DNA of 64,000 nt, taken from positions 1 through 64,000 of the forward strand of contig JAFYSH010000007.1 of NCBI GenBank assembly GCA_017546605.1, given 5' to 3'. This document shows positions 35,043 through 42,912 of the stretch, in pieces; the first letter of the stretch is position 1; each line of letters starts with the position of its first letter. Under the pieces are notes generated by a model that saw nothing but the letters and a program-made list of their open reading frames with translations, was not told the DNA's origin and ran no database searches. The DNA comes from Bacteroidales bacterium. Lineage in GTDB: Bacteria > Bacteroidota > Bacteroidia > Bacteroidales > UBA932. A program made the position numbers and the translations under genes.

Positions 35043-35055
35043 TGACAAGGTGTCA
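35043..35055. repeat. Short inverted repeat between dnaK and panB
   Basis: TGACA-AGG-TGTCA, a 5-base perfect dyad in the 145-base divergent gap, about 78 bases before the dnaK start and 56 before panB. It may be a regulator site, but short dyads also occur by chance. Confidence 0.25.
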
Positions 35056-35110
35056 TATTTTGTAAAGTGAAAATTATTTTATTGTTTTGTACGTATTTTA
35101 ATTGTCACTT

Positions 35111-35926
35111 ATGTCAATCGAAGGAAAAGAACGAGTTCTGACAACACGCAAGTTGTTGTCTATGAAAATGAAAGGAGAGAAGATCGCAATGCTCACTGCA
35201 TACGATTACACCTCTGCCAGAATTGTGGATCAGGCTGGAATTGATATTATCCTGGTTGGCGATTCTGCCGCCAATGTAATGGCGGGACACGAGACAACAT
35301 TGCCGATTACCATCGATCAGATGATCTATCATGCGCAAAGCGTTATGCGGGCGGTGAAGAATCCGCTGGTGGTTGTGGACATGCCTTTTGGTACCTACCA
35401 AGGGAATTCCAAGATGGCTTTGAGCAATGCAGTGCGCATTATGAAGGAGTCTGAAGCCGATGCCGTGAAAGTAGAAGGTGGTTCCGAAGTGCTGGAGTCC
35501 GTTCAGCGGATCCTGTCGGCTGGTATTCCAGTGATGGGACACCTGGGATTGACACCGCAGTCCATTCATAAATTTGGAACCTATTCCGTGCGTGCCAAAG
35601 AAGAGGCGGAAGCCAATAAATTGTTGGAAGATGCCCTTGCATTGGAAGAAGCCGGATGTTTTGCTTTGGTCTTGGAAAAAATTCCGGCCACGCTGGGTAA
35701 ACGGGTTGCAGAGACTTTGAGAATTCCGGTGATCGGAATTGGTGCAGGACGTTATGTGGATGGGCAAGTGTTGGTTATGCACGATATGTTGGGGTTGACC
35801 CAAGAATTTTCGCCGCGTTTCTTGCGTCGTTATCACAACTTGCAGGAAGAATACCTGAAAGCCTTCCACCAATATGTGGAAGATGTGAAAAGTGGAGATT
35901 TTCCCAATGAACAAGAACAATACTAA
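35111..35926 (+). CDS. panB: 3-methyl-2-oxobutanoate hydroxymethyltransferase
   Basis: PanB adds a hydroxymethyl group from methylene-tetrahydrofolate to ketoisovalerate, the first step to pantothenate and CoA. The protein of 271 residues has [17 protein letters not shown], the Mg-binding Asp in [11 protein letters not shown] and [23 protein letters not shown], the catalytic Glu in LVLEKIPA, and [16 protein letters not shown] took the ATG at 35111; a TTG nine bases earlier is possible. No panC or panD is in the window. Its end overlaps the pseudouridine synthase start by about 20 bases. Confidence 0.96.
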   Translation: MSIEGKERVLTTRKLLSMKMKGEKIAMLTAYDYTSARIVDQAGIDIILVGDSAANVMAGHETTLPITIDQMIYHAQSVMRAVKNPLVVVDMPFGTYQGNSKMALSNAVRIMKESEADAVKVEGGSEVLESVQRILSAGIPVMGHLGLTPQSIHKFGTYSVRAKEEAEANKLLEDALALEEAGCFALVLEKIPATLGKRVAETLRIPVIGIGAGRYVDGQVLVMHDMLGLTQEFSPRFLRRYHNLQEEYLKAFHQYVEDVKSGDFPNEQEQY

Positions 35927-36632
35927 CGAGGTATTTGCCGGTTATCGCACCTTGTCTCAAGCCGAGTTCTCTGACTTGTCCTCTCGCATTTTGTATGAGG
36001 ATAACCACTTGCTGGTGATGAACAAACGCTCCGGGGAGATTGTTCAAGGGGATAAAACAGGTGATGAACCTTTGTGCGATACCCTGAAGGCCTATGTGGC
36101 GCAGCGGGATCAGAAACCGGGTCGGGTTTTTATGGGGGTTCCGCATCGCTTGGACCGTCCGGTCTCAGGGATTGCCGTTTTTGCGAAAACATCCAAAGCC
36201 CTGGAACGACTGAATGAGTCCTTTCGGGATGGTTCTGTTCAGAAAATATATTGGGCCTTGGTGGAGCATGCGCCGAATCCGGAGCAAGGAACCCTGGTGC
36301 ACTACCTGGTGAGAAATGAAAAGCAGAATAAGTCCTATGCGTATGCACGTCCAAAAACTTCTGCCAAGGAGGCTCGTCTTCGCTACGCGTTGTTACGGGC
36401 GACGCAGCGCTACTTTCTGGTAGAAGTGGAGCTTTTGACAGGCCGACATCATCAGATTCGTTGTCAATTGTCCACCATCGGGTGTCCGATTAAAGGCGAT
36501 TTAAAATATGGAGCGCGTCGTTCAAATCCGGATGGGAGCATTTCTCTGCACGCAAGGTCTATTTCGCTGTTGCATCCAACCCGCAAAGATCGTTTGACCA
36601 TTGTTGCGCCAACCCCGCTCGAATCAATGTAG
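35907..36632 (+). CDS. RluA-family RNA pseudouridine synthase
   Basis: The protein of 241 residues converts uridine to pseudouridine in rRNA or tRNA. The family motif with the catalytic Asp is [20 protein letters not shown], preceded by [17 protein letters not shown] (motif I) and followed by [15 protein letters not shown] and GDLKYGA. There is no S4 RNA-binding domain at the N-terminus, as in RluA and TruC. The target base is not evident. It begins inside the end of panB in another frame (ATG at 35907; a GTG at 35892 is an alternative). Its 3' end overlaps nadD on the other strand by 74 bases. Confidence 0.9.
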   Translation: MNKNNTNEVFAGYRTLSQAEFSDLSSRILYEDNHLLVMNKRSGEIVQGDKTGDEPLCDTLKAYVAQRDQKPGRVFMGVPHRLDRPVSGIAVFAKTSKALERLNESFRDGSVQKIYWALVEHAPNPEQGTLVHYLVRNEKQNKSYAYARPKTSAKEARLRYALLRATQRYFLVEVELLTGRHHQIRCQLSTIGCPIKGDLKYGARRSNPDGSISLHARSISLLHPTRKDRLTIVAPTPLESM

Positions 36633-37158
36633 AAGAAATAGGTAACAAAGGAGCTTCGGACAAAAACCGGAGCTCTTTTGCTTGGTGCCGTTGTGCGAGT
36701 TCCTGGCAGGTAATGCTTTCTGCGCCTACGTCTTTTCTTGGATAGACCCACACCCTGAATTCCTGCAACAACTGGTCATATTGGTGCCATTTCTCCAAGA
36801 GGGTAATGTTGTCACCTCCGATTAGTAAGATGAAATCCTTGTTTGGTTCGCAGGCCTTCAGATGACGCAGGGTCTTTAAGGTGTACAAGGGTTGCGGTAA
36901 ATCAAATTCTACCGTTGATATGCGGATGGTTTTGTCTGATTGAAAGAAGTTTTGCTTTTGGGCAAGGTCCAAGGCAGCTTGCAATTCTTTCAACCGTTTG
37001 GAGGCATCACTCAAGTCTTCGGCTTTTTTCAACGGATTTTTGGGCGATAGTACCAATCGGACCTCATCGACCTCGGGGTGGGTGCACAAATATTGGACGA
37101 TGGAAAGGTGGCCGTAGTGTACTGGGTTGAACGAGCCGAAGTAGAGTAGGGTCGCCAT
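36559..37158 (-). CDS. nadD: Nicotinate-nucleotide adenylyltransferase, unusual C-terminus
   Basis: NadD adenylates nicotinate mononucleotide on the way to NAD. The 199-residue protein has the nucleotidyltransferase loop LLYFGSFNPVHYGHLSIVQ, LVLSPKNPLKK, FDLPQPLYTLKTL, LIGGDNITLLEKWHQYD, and the C-terminal signature [10 protein letters not shown]. After that signature, NadD proteins normally end with a segment close to GKDIRYFLPxxVxxYI. Here it reads [16 protein letters not shown] instead, in the part that overlaps the convergent pseudouridine synthase gene. The enzyme core is intact, so activity is likely. It follows gmk by one base. Confidence 0.9.
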   Translation of the reverse strand: MATLLYFGSFNPVHYGHLSIVQYLCTHPEVDEVRLVLSPKNPLKKAEDLSDASKRLKELQAALDLAQKQNFFQSDKTIRISTVEFDLPQPLYTLKTLRHLKACEPNKDFILLIGGDNITLLEKWHQYDQLLQEFRVWVYPRKDVGAESITCQELAQRHQAKELRFLSEAPLLPISSTLIRAGLAQQWSNDLCGLDATAK

Positions 37159-37159
37159 G

Positions 37160-37741
37160 CTATTTCTTGATGAAGTCCTTGATGAGGGTTTCAGCCTGAC
37201 GCAGGGCGGCTTCCAAATCGTCGTTGATCAGGGTGTGGTCGAAGGCGGTCTCATAGGTGAGTTCTTCTTCTGCTTTCGAGATCCGGCGGTCAATGGCCTC
37301 CAAGCTGTCGGTTCCACGTTTGATCAGACGTTGGCGCAATTCTGCGATCGACGGGACCTTGATGAAGATGGCCAAGGCCTGATCTGCAAAGAGCCGTTTG
37401 AGGTTGACTCCTCCTTTGACGTCGATATCAAAGATAATGGTGTTGCCTTTGGCCCAAATCCGTTCCAATTCGGATTTCAAGGTGCCGTAGTAGGAGCCCG
37501 CATACACTTCTTCATATTCGATGAATGCGTCTTCCTGAATTTTTTGCCGGAAAGTTTCTGTATCAAAAAAGTAATACTCGACGCCGTGCTGTTCATTTCC
37601 TCGAGGGGCGCGGGATGTAGCAGAAATGGAGAATTCCAATTGGGGAAATTCTTGGAGTAAATGTTTGATTACAGTACTCTTGCCAGCTCCAGAAGGGGCG
37701 GAAAGAATAATTACTTTGCGATGGCAATTGGGGTGCACCAT
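37160..37741 (-). CDS. gmk: Guanylate kinase
   Basis: Gmk phosphorylates GMP to GDP. The 193-residue protein has the P-loop LSAPSGAGKSTVIKHLL, the GMP-binding SATSRAPRGNEQHGVEYYF, YGTLKSELERI, and FDIDVKGGVNLKRLF (Walker B region). It heads a two-gene operon with nadD, joining GTP and NAD precursor synthesis. It diverges from fba. Confidence 0.97.
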   Translation of the reverse strand: MVHPNCHRKVIILSAPSGAGKSTVIKHLLQEFPQLEFSISATSRAPRGNEQHGVEYYFFDTETFRQKIQEDAFIEYEEVYAGSYYGTLKSELERIWAKGNTIIFDIDVKGGVNLKRLFADQALAIFIKVPSIAELRQRLIKRGTDSLEAIDRRISKAEEELTYETAFDHTLINDDLEAALRQAETLIKDFIKK

Positions 37742-37771
37742 GAGTTGTCCTATTTATTTTGAATTTTGCGG

Positions 37772-37779
37772 CAAAATTA
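37772..37779 (-). promoter_or_regulatory. -7 box for gmk-nadD
   Basis: TAATTTTG on the minus strand, a full match, about 30 bases before the gmk ATG. Confidence 0.45.
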
Positions 37780-37836
37780 TCAATTTTGCGCAGATTTTGA
37801 AATAGTTGAAGTTAAGTATTTTTAAATATTATTACT

Positions 37837-38799
37837 ATGATTTCTTATAAGGATTTGGGATTGGTAAACTCTCGTGAATTGTTTGCCAAGGCAGTGGAAG
37901 GTGGTTATGCTATTCCTGCATTCAATTTTAATAATATGGAGCAAATGCAAGCAATTGTTGCCGCTTGTGTGGAAACCAAGTCTCCTGTTATTTTGCAAGT
38001 GTCCAGCGGTGCCCGTAAATATGCAAATCAGACTTTATTGCGTTACATGGCTCAAGGTGCCGTTGAATATGCACGCGAATTGGGATGTGAAATTCCGATC
38101 GTTCTGCACTTGGATCATGGTGATTCTTTTGAGTTGTGCAAATCATGCATCGAATACGGTTTTTCATCCGTGATGATTGATGGTTCGCATCACGATTACA
38201 ACAAGAACGTGGAATTGACTGCTCAGGTTGTTGAGTATGCTCATAAATATGATGTTACCGTTGAGGGTGAATTGGGTGTGTTGGCCGGTGTAGAAGATGA
38301 TGTGATGGCAGAACACCACACTTATACTCGTCCGGAAGAAGTTGAAGATTTTGTAAAGAAAACAGGGGTAGATTCATTGGCTATCTCAATCGGAACTTCA
38401 CACGGTGCATTCAAGTTCAAACCGGGTCAAAAGCCGGAAATTCGCTTGGATATTTTGGCTGAAATTGAAAAACGGATTCCTGGTTTCCCGATTGTTTTGC
38501 ACGGTGCTTCTTCTGTACCGCAAGACATCGTTGCCGAAATCAATCACTTCGGTGGCCAATTGAAGGATTCGATTGGTATTCCGGAAGAACAATTGCGTAA
38601 AGCGGCTGCCTCAGCTGTCTGCAAAATCAACATTGACAGTGATGGACGTTTGGCAATGACTGCTGCAATTCGCAAGGTTTTTGCAGAACAACCGGCAGAA
38701 TTTGACCCTCGGAAATATTTGGGACCGGCTCGTGATAAACTGAAATCGCTTTATATTCATAAGATTATGAATGTATTGGGTAGTAACGGAAAAATTTAA
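37837..38799 (+). CDS. fba: Class II fructose-bisphosphate aldolase
   Basis: The enzyme reversibly splits fructose-1,6-bisphosphate into two triose phosphates using zinc. The 320-residue protein has the zinc His in VLHLDHGDSFE, the class II signature region SSVMIDGSHHDYNKNVE, the Glu-rich VEGELGVLAGVEDD, the His in ISIGTSHGAFK, and VLHGASSVP. The tail ending YIHKIMNVLGSNGKI fits the type B aldolases of anaerobes. Codon bias is strong. An intrinsic terminator follows. Confidence 0.96.
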   Translation: MISYKDLGLVNSRELFAKAVEGGYAIPAFNFNNMEQMQAIVAACVETKSPVILQVSSGARKYANQTLLRYMAQGAVEYARELGCEIPIVLHLDHGDSFELCKSCIEYGFSSVMIDGSHHDYNKNVELTAQVVEYAHKYDVTVEGELGVLAGVEDDVMAEHHTYTRPEEVEDFVKKTGVDSLAISIGTSHGAFKFKPGQKPEIRLDILAEIEKRIPGFPIVLHGASSVPQDIVAEINHFGGQLKDSIGIPEEQLRKAAASAVCKINIDSDGRLAMTAAIRKVFAEQPAEFDPRKYLGPARDKLKSLYIHKIMNVLGSNGKI

Positions 38800-38823
38800 T
38801 TGAAAGTTTTTTCTAAAAAAATC

Positions 38824-38865
38824 AAATAGGAGTGTCACATTTTTCGTGGACTCCTATTTTTTTAG
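38824..38865 (+). terminator. Terminator after fba
   Basis: AAATAGGAGT (38824-38833) pairs with ACTCCTATTT (38850-38859), a 10-base stem with a 16-base loop, followed by a run of T. The next gene's -7 box begins immediately after it. Confidence 0.75.
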
Positions 38866-38873
38866 TACATTTG
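38866..38873 (+). promoter_or_regulatory. -7 box for the LPP20-like lipoprotein gene
   Basis: TACATTTG, a full match, 43 bases before the ATG, directly after the fba terminator. Confidence 0.55.
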
Positions 38874-38916
38874 TAGCGTAAAGACAATTATTAAACCTTT
38901 TAAAATAAGTACCATT

Positions 38917-39498
38917 ATGAAAATGAAAAGAATTTTTGCAGTTGTATCTGCTTTGGCTTTGGTGATTTCTGTAGCATCTTGCGGATCCAAAACTACTCCC
39001 GTTGTTAGCGCTGGTGATGATATGGTTGAAATCAACCAACCGTTTGCTGGTTTTGCAACCGATGCTGACTGTTTCCGTTTTGTAGGTGTTGGCGTTAGCC
39101 CGGATCAAGCTGCTGCTGGTAAAATTGCTCGTTTGAATGCTCGTACTGAACTCGGTTCAATGATAGAAACCATGGTTAAAGCTGTTACTGAACAATACAT
39201 GAACCAAGTAACCGTTGGAGACAAGCAAGAATACAGAGCTAAAATGGAAGAAAATGCTCGCGTTGCTGTTGCTCAAGCATTGAAAGGTTCCTATCAAAAA
39301 GACTCAAAATTGTTCAAGAGTAAAGATGGCCGTTATACTGCATACTCAGCAATGGAAATGCCTAAGAAAGTTGTAGAGGACGCTGTTATTGAAGTTATTT
39401 CAAAAGACGAGAAAACCGCTTTGGAATTTGACCAATTCATGTTCAAGAAAACTTTTGACGCTGAAATGGAAAAATTGGCAGCTGAACAAGCTCAATAA
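38917..39498 (+). CDS. LPP20-like lipoprotein
   Basis: The 193-residue protein has a lipoprotein signal (VVSALALVISVASC, Cys22). The mature part resembles the LPP20 fold: a strand (CFRFVGVGVSPD) followed by a long helix with regularly spaced Ala (AAAGKIARLNARTELGSMIE), then a second strand-helix segment. LPP20 proteins are envelope lipoproteins of unknown function. Codon bias, its own promoter and flanking terminators suggest a strongly expressed, separately transcribed gene. The next gene encodes a secreted transglutaminase-like protein. Confidence 0.7.
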   Translation: MKMKRIFAVVSALALVISVASCGSKTTPVVSAGDDMVEINQPFAGFATDADCFRFVGVGVSPDQAAAGKIARLNARTELGSMIETMVKAVTEQYMNQVTVGDKQEYRAKMEENARVAVAQALKGSYQKDSKLFKSKDGRYTAYSAMEMPKKVVEDAVIEVISKDEKTALEFDQFMFKKTFDAEMEKLAAEQAQ

Positions 39499-39522
39499 CA
39501 ATCGGTTTATAGCATAACGATA

Positions 39523-39555
39523 GGGGTGATCAAAAAATTGATCGCCCCTTTTTTT
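39523..39555 (+). terminator. Terminator after the LPP20-like gene
   Basis: GGGGTGATCA (39523-39532) pairs with TGATCGCCCC (39539-39548), one G-T pair, six-base loop, followed by seven T. Confidence 0.85.
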
Positions 39556-39571
39556 ATTCTGTTGTTATGTT

Positions 39572-39579
39572 TATATTTG
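39572..39579 (+). promoter_or_regulatory. -7 box for the transglutaminase-like gene
   Basis: TATATTTG, a full match, 20 bases before the ATG at 39600. Confidence 0.5.
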
Positions 39580-39599
39580 GACTTTAAATCCTAGAAGAT

Positions 39600-41087
39600 A
39601 TGAAACAGCGTTCCATTCAAACGACTCTCTTGGTATTGCTGATGGGCATCGCTGGCTGCGTAGTAGCTCATGCACAAGATCCACAAGAAGCTTATCGTGA
39701 ATTTGTCCGCAACCGAAAAACGGAAATGGAAAATTGGAGAACGAAAGCAAATGCTGAATTCTCCACTTATCTGAGTGAAGCGTGGTCGGAATTTAAAATA
39801 TTACAGGGTAAAGAAAATCCCATGGCTCCCGTGGATGAAAAACCGACCTACTATCCCGGTACGGAGCCTATCCGGGGAAAAGTAAAAGGTGCTGGTTTGC
39901 CGGCAGATCTGGAGGGTTTGTGTGCAGTCCTTTTCCCGGAGATGATCAGTCATCCGGAAGAACCCGGTACGGGCTTTGACCGTGGAGCTGGCCAAGTTGA
40001 ATTTGATTTTTATGGACGGAAGGTGATGCTACCTTTTGATGAAACGATGTGTTTGAGCTATCTTTCTGCCAAAGAGCGGGATGTGGCACAAGCATGGAGC
40101 AAGTTGGGAAATGCGTCCTTTGATGTGACATTGAAGGCGATTCAGGACTTTTCCAACAAATATGCGCTGAATGGCTGGGCCAATTATATGTTGATCAAAC
40201 GCATGACGGAAGCAATTTATGCGGATTCCCAAGTCAACGAACGTTTGTTGACCCAGATGTTTTTCTTGTGTCAATTGCAGTATCGGGTACGCGTTGGTTC
40301 TGCGGGCTCTTCCTTGGTGTTGCTAATGCCTTTTCAAGAACCGATCTACCAAGTTCCCTATATTTCGGATGGAGGACAAGATCTGTTCATCTTTTCCAGT
40401 AGTCCACTGAGCTCACAGACTCCGTTGTACACGTTTACTCGAGACTTTTCCAATGCAAATAATTTGATTAGTCTTGCTTTTGATACGCCAATTATGTTGG
40501 GTAATGAGGACACCTATCGTATGGTAACTTTACCTTTGTGGGCAGACCTGATTGGAGAGTCGGTAGAAGTACCGGTAAATGCGGCTCAAATTGAGTTTGT
40601 ATATGATTATCCTCAGACCGATCTTCCATTGTACCACAAGTCGGCCGTTAACCAAGAGACATCCAAAAAAGTCTTGCGAAGTGTGAAGTATCAAATTTTG
40701 GCTCGTCAGCTTTCTGAAGTAGAAGCGGTCTCTTACATCCTTTCCTTGGTCCAAAAGGGTTTTGAATACAAGACCGATTATGAAATGTTTGGTCGTGCGA
40801 AGCCTTTGTTTGTGGAAGAATCCATTTATTATGGGGCAAACAACTGTAAAGACCGTGTGTTGCTGTTTTCCTGGCTGGTTCGTGAGATTTTAGGGTTGAA
40901 AACGGTGATGTTCGGTTATCCCAATCACGTTTCTTGCGGAGTGGCCTTTACGCAGCCGGTCCAAGGAGATGTCTTTTCGTTTGAAGGAAAACAATACTGG
41001 GTTTGTGATCCGACATATATTGGAGCTCCGATTGGAGCATCGATGCCCCGTTACGCAGGGACAGAACCCGTGATTGTGCGAATGTAA
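39600..41087 (+). CDS. Secreted transglutaminase-like protein
   Basis: The 495-residue protein has a signal peptide (TTLLVLLMGIAGCVVAHAQ). The first 350 residues are unassigned; they open with a charged helix (DPQEAYREFVRNRKTEMENW). The C-terminal part carries a papain-like Cys-His-Asp set in the transglutaminase-core order: Cys416 in GANNCKDRVLLFSWLV, His443 in YPNHVSCGVAF and Asp470 in QYWVCDPTYIGAPIG. I infer a thiol hydrolase or transferase acting in the periplasm or at the surface; the substrate is unknown. It could be a peptidase on cell-wall peptides. It sits behind the LPP20-like lipoprotein gene but has its own promoter. Confidence 0.72.
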   Translation: MKQRSIQTTLLVLLMGIAGCVVAHAQDPQEAYREFVRNRKTEMENWRTKANAEFSTYLSEAWSEFKILQGKENPMAPVDEKPTYYPGTEPIRGKVKGAGLPADLEGLCAVLFPEMISHPEEPGTGFDRGAGQVEFDFYGRKVMLPFDETMCLSYLSAKERDVAQAWSKLGNASFDVTLKAIQDFSNKYALNGWANYMLIKRMTEAIYADSQVNERLLTQMFFLCQLQYRVRVGSAGSSLVLLMPFQEPIYQVPYISDGGQDLFIFSSSPLSSQTPLYTFTRDFSNANNLISLAFDTPIMLGNEDTYRMVTLPLWADLIGESVEVPVNAAQIEFVYDYPQTDLPLYHKSAVNQETSKKVLRSVKYQILARQLSEVEAVSYILSLVQKGFEYKTDYEMFGRAKPLFVEESIYYGANNCKDRVLLFSWLVREILGLKTVMFGYPNHVSCGVAFTQPVQGDVFSFEGKQYWVCDPTYIGAPIGASMPRYAGTEPVIVRM

Positions 41088-41141
41088 TGGCATATCTCTG
41101 CCATTTTGTCCGGCTTCGGGCTTTGGCAAATATTTTGCGTT

Positions 41142-41149
41142 TATCTTTG
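41142..41149 (+). promoter_or_regulatory. -7 box for the grpE-dnaJ-M23 operon
   Basis: TATCTTTG, a full match, 34 bases before the grpE ATG at 41184. TTTG lies 16 bases upstream, closer than usual. Confidence 0.5.
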
Positions 41150-41183
41150 CGTTTTGAAAAAGGAATCAAAAAGTAAAGATAAT

Positions 41184-41744
41184 ATGAGTAAGAAATCAGA
41201 GAACAATAAGTCTGAAAATCCGATTGAACAACCGGATGTGAATGTGCAAGAAATGGAAAATCAGCAAGAAAGCGAGGTTGTATCGGAAAAGGAATCTGCT
41301 CTTGAAGATTTACAAGAGGCGTTGGAGCAAAGCAAGGATAAGTATTTGCGACTGACAGCAGAGTTCGATAATTATCGCAGACGTACTGCCAAAGAACGTC
41401 TGGAGTTGATTAATTCGGCAGGAGAGCAAGTCATCAAAGGTTTTTTGCCGATCTTGGATGATTGTGAACGAGCGATGCAGGTACTGGCTCAGTCAAAAGA
41501 CAATGCGGCAGCAATTGAAGGCACTGAGCTGATCTATAGTAAACTGAAATCCTATCTCGCAACACAGGGATTGTCTTTGATGGAAGTAGTGGACAAGGAT
41601 TTTGATACGGATTTTCACGAAGCAGTGGCTCAAATTCCTGCGCCTACTCCGGCTCAAAAAAATAAAATTGTAGATGTAATACAACAAGGCTACCTATTGA
41701 ATGGTAAGGTAATCCGTTATGCAAAGGTAGTGATTGGTATTTAA
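41184..41744 (+). CDS. grpE: Nucleotide exchange factor GrpE
   Basis: GrpE releases ADP from DnaK. I chose the ATG at 41184 ([16 protein letters not shown]); the frame extends upstream through the promoter. The protein of 186 residues has a disordered acidic N-terminus and a long dimerising helix ([36 protein letters not shown], about 55-95). The beta domain ends with the GrpE signature [22 protein letters not shown]...[12 protein letters not shown]. dnaJ follows after four bases. Confidence 0.95.
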   Translation: MSKKSENNKSENPIEQPDVNVQEMENQQESEVVSEKESALEDLQEALEQSKDKYLRLTAEFDNYRRRTAKERLELINSAGEQVIKGFLPILDDCERAMQVLAQSKDNAAAIEGTELIYSKLKSYLATQGLSLMEVVDKDFDTDFHEAVAQIPAPTPAQKNKIVDVIQQGYLLNGKVIRYAKVVIGI

Positions 41745-41748
41745 GATT

Positions 41749-42909
41749 ATGGCTGAAAAAAGAGATTATTACGAGGTTCTGGGTGTAGAGCGGAGCGCTT
41801 CTGCGGATGAGATCAAGAAGGCTTACCGCAAGAAAGCTATTCAATTTCACCCGGATAAGAATCCGGGAGACAAAGACGCGGAAGATAAGTTTAAGGAAGC
41901 GGCGGAGGCATACGATGTCTTGAGTAACCCGGATAAAAAAGCACGGTACGATCAGTTTGGTCATGCCGGTATGGGTGGAGCCTCTGGTGCCAGTGGCTTC
42001 GGAGGAGGCTTTGGCGGATTCTCCATGGATGACATTTTCAGCCGTTTTGGGGATATTTTTGGCGGAGGCTTTGGGGGCTTTAGTGGCTTTGGCGGTTCGC
42101 AAGGCGGTCGTCGTGTAGCTCGTGGATCGGATATCCGTATTCGCGTCAAGGTGACCCTTAATGAGGTGATGACCGGTGTTGAGAAGAAGGTGAAAATCAA
42201 TAAGATGGTTCCTTGTTCTCATTGTCAAGGTAACGGAGCGGAGTCGGAAGCAGATATTCACACCTGTGATACTTGCCGCGGAACCGGATCGGTAACGCGT
42301 GTCGTGAACTCCTTCTTGGGACAAATGCAGACTTCATCGCCCTGTCCGACTTGTGGGGGAACCGGTAAGGTGATTGTCAAACCTTGCTCGCACTGTGGTG
42401 GAACCGGCTTGCGCAAAGAAGCGGAAGAGATTTCGTTCAAGATACCGGCGGGCGTGTCGGATGGTATGCAGCTGACCGTTCGTGGTAAGGGAAATGCTGG
42501 AAAGAACAATGGCGTAAGTGGTGATTTGCTGGTTGTTATTGAGGAGGAGGAACACCAAGAATTGCAGCGCGATGGAAATGATTTGATCTATTCTTTGTTC
42601 ATCTCATTCCCGGAAGCAGCATTGGGTTGTGAAGCAGAGATTCCTTCCATTACAGGTAAACTCAAAATCAAAATTGAGGCGGGAACCCAGTCGGGTAAGG
42701 TGCTGCGCTTGCGTGGCAAGGGAGTTCCGGATCTGCAAGGATATGGCCAAGGCGATTTATTGGTCTATGTGCACGTGTGGATTCCGAAGAAATTTGACAA
42801 GTCGGAAAAAGAAATGCTGGAAAAGATGCGCAGTTCTGCGAATTTCAAACCGGCTCCGACCAAAGAGGATCGTAATTTCTTTGACCGAATCAAGAAGATG
42901 TTTTCATAG
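41749..42909 (+). CDS. dnaJ: Chaperone DnaJ (Hsp40)
   Basis: DnaJ delivers clients to DnaK and stimulates its ATPase. The protein of 386 residues starts [18 protein letters not shown], with the HPD loop in [11 protein letters not shown]. It has a Gly/Phe-rich region (about 75-115), four CxxCxGxG zinc repeats ([32 protein letters not shown]) and the C-terminal substrate-binding domains. It is a full type I DnaJ. It lies between grpE and an M23 peptidase gene whose ATG is three bases after its stop. Confidence 0.97.
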   Translation: MAEKRDYYEVLGVERSASADEIKKAYRKKAIQFHPDKNPGDKDAEDKFKEAAEAYDVLSNPDKKARYDQFGHAGMGGASGASGFGGGFGGFSMDDIFSRFGDIFGGGFGGFSGFGGSQGGRRVARGSDIRIRVKVTLNEVMTGVEKKVKINKMVPCSHCQGNGAESEADIHTCDTCRGTGSVTRVVNSFLGQMQTSSPCPTCGGTGKVIVKPCSHCGGTGLRKEAEEISFKIPAGVSDGMQLTVRGKGNAGKNNGVSGDLLVVIEEEEHQELQRDGNDLIYSLFISFPEAALGCEAEIPSITGKLKIKIEAGTQSGKVLRLRGKGVPDLQGYGQGDLLVYVHVWIPKKFDKSEKEMLEKMRSSANFKPAPTKEDRNFFDRIKKMFS

Positions 42910-42912
42910 TCT

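Noticed and set aside
35114..35920. 268-residue open frame antisense to panB
   Set aside because: It mirrors panB almost exactly; panB has all catalytic motifs, and the antisense product is His/Gln/Phe-rich with no recognisable features.
41644..42324. 226-residue open frame antisense to the grpE end and dnaJ
   Set aside because: It arises from the Gly-rich dnaJ region; no motifs, no start context, and both sense genes are certain.
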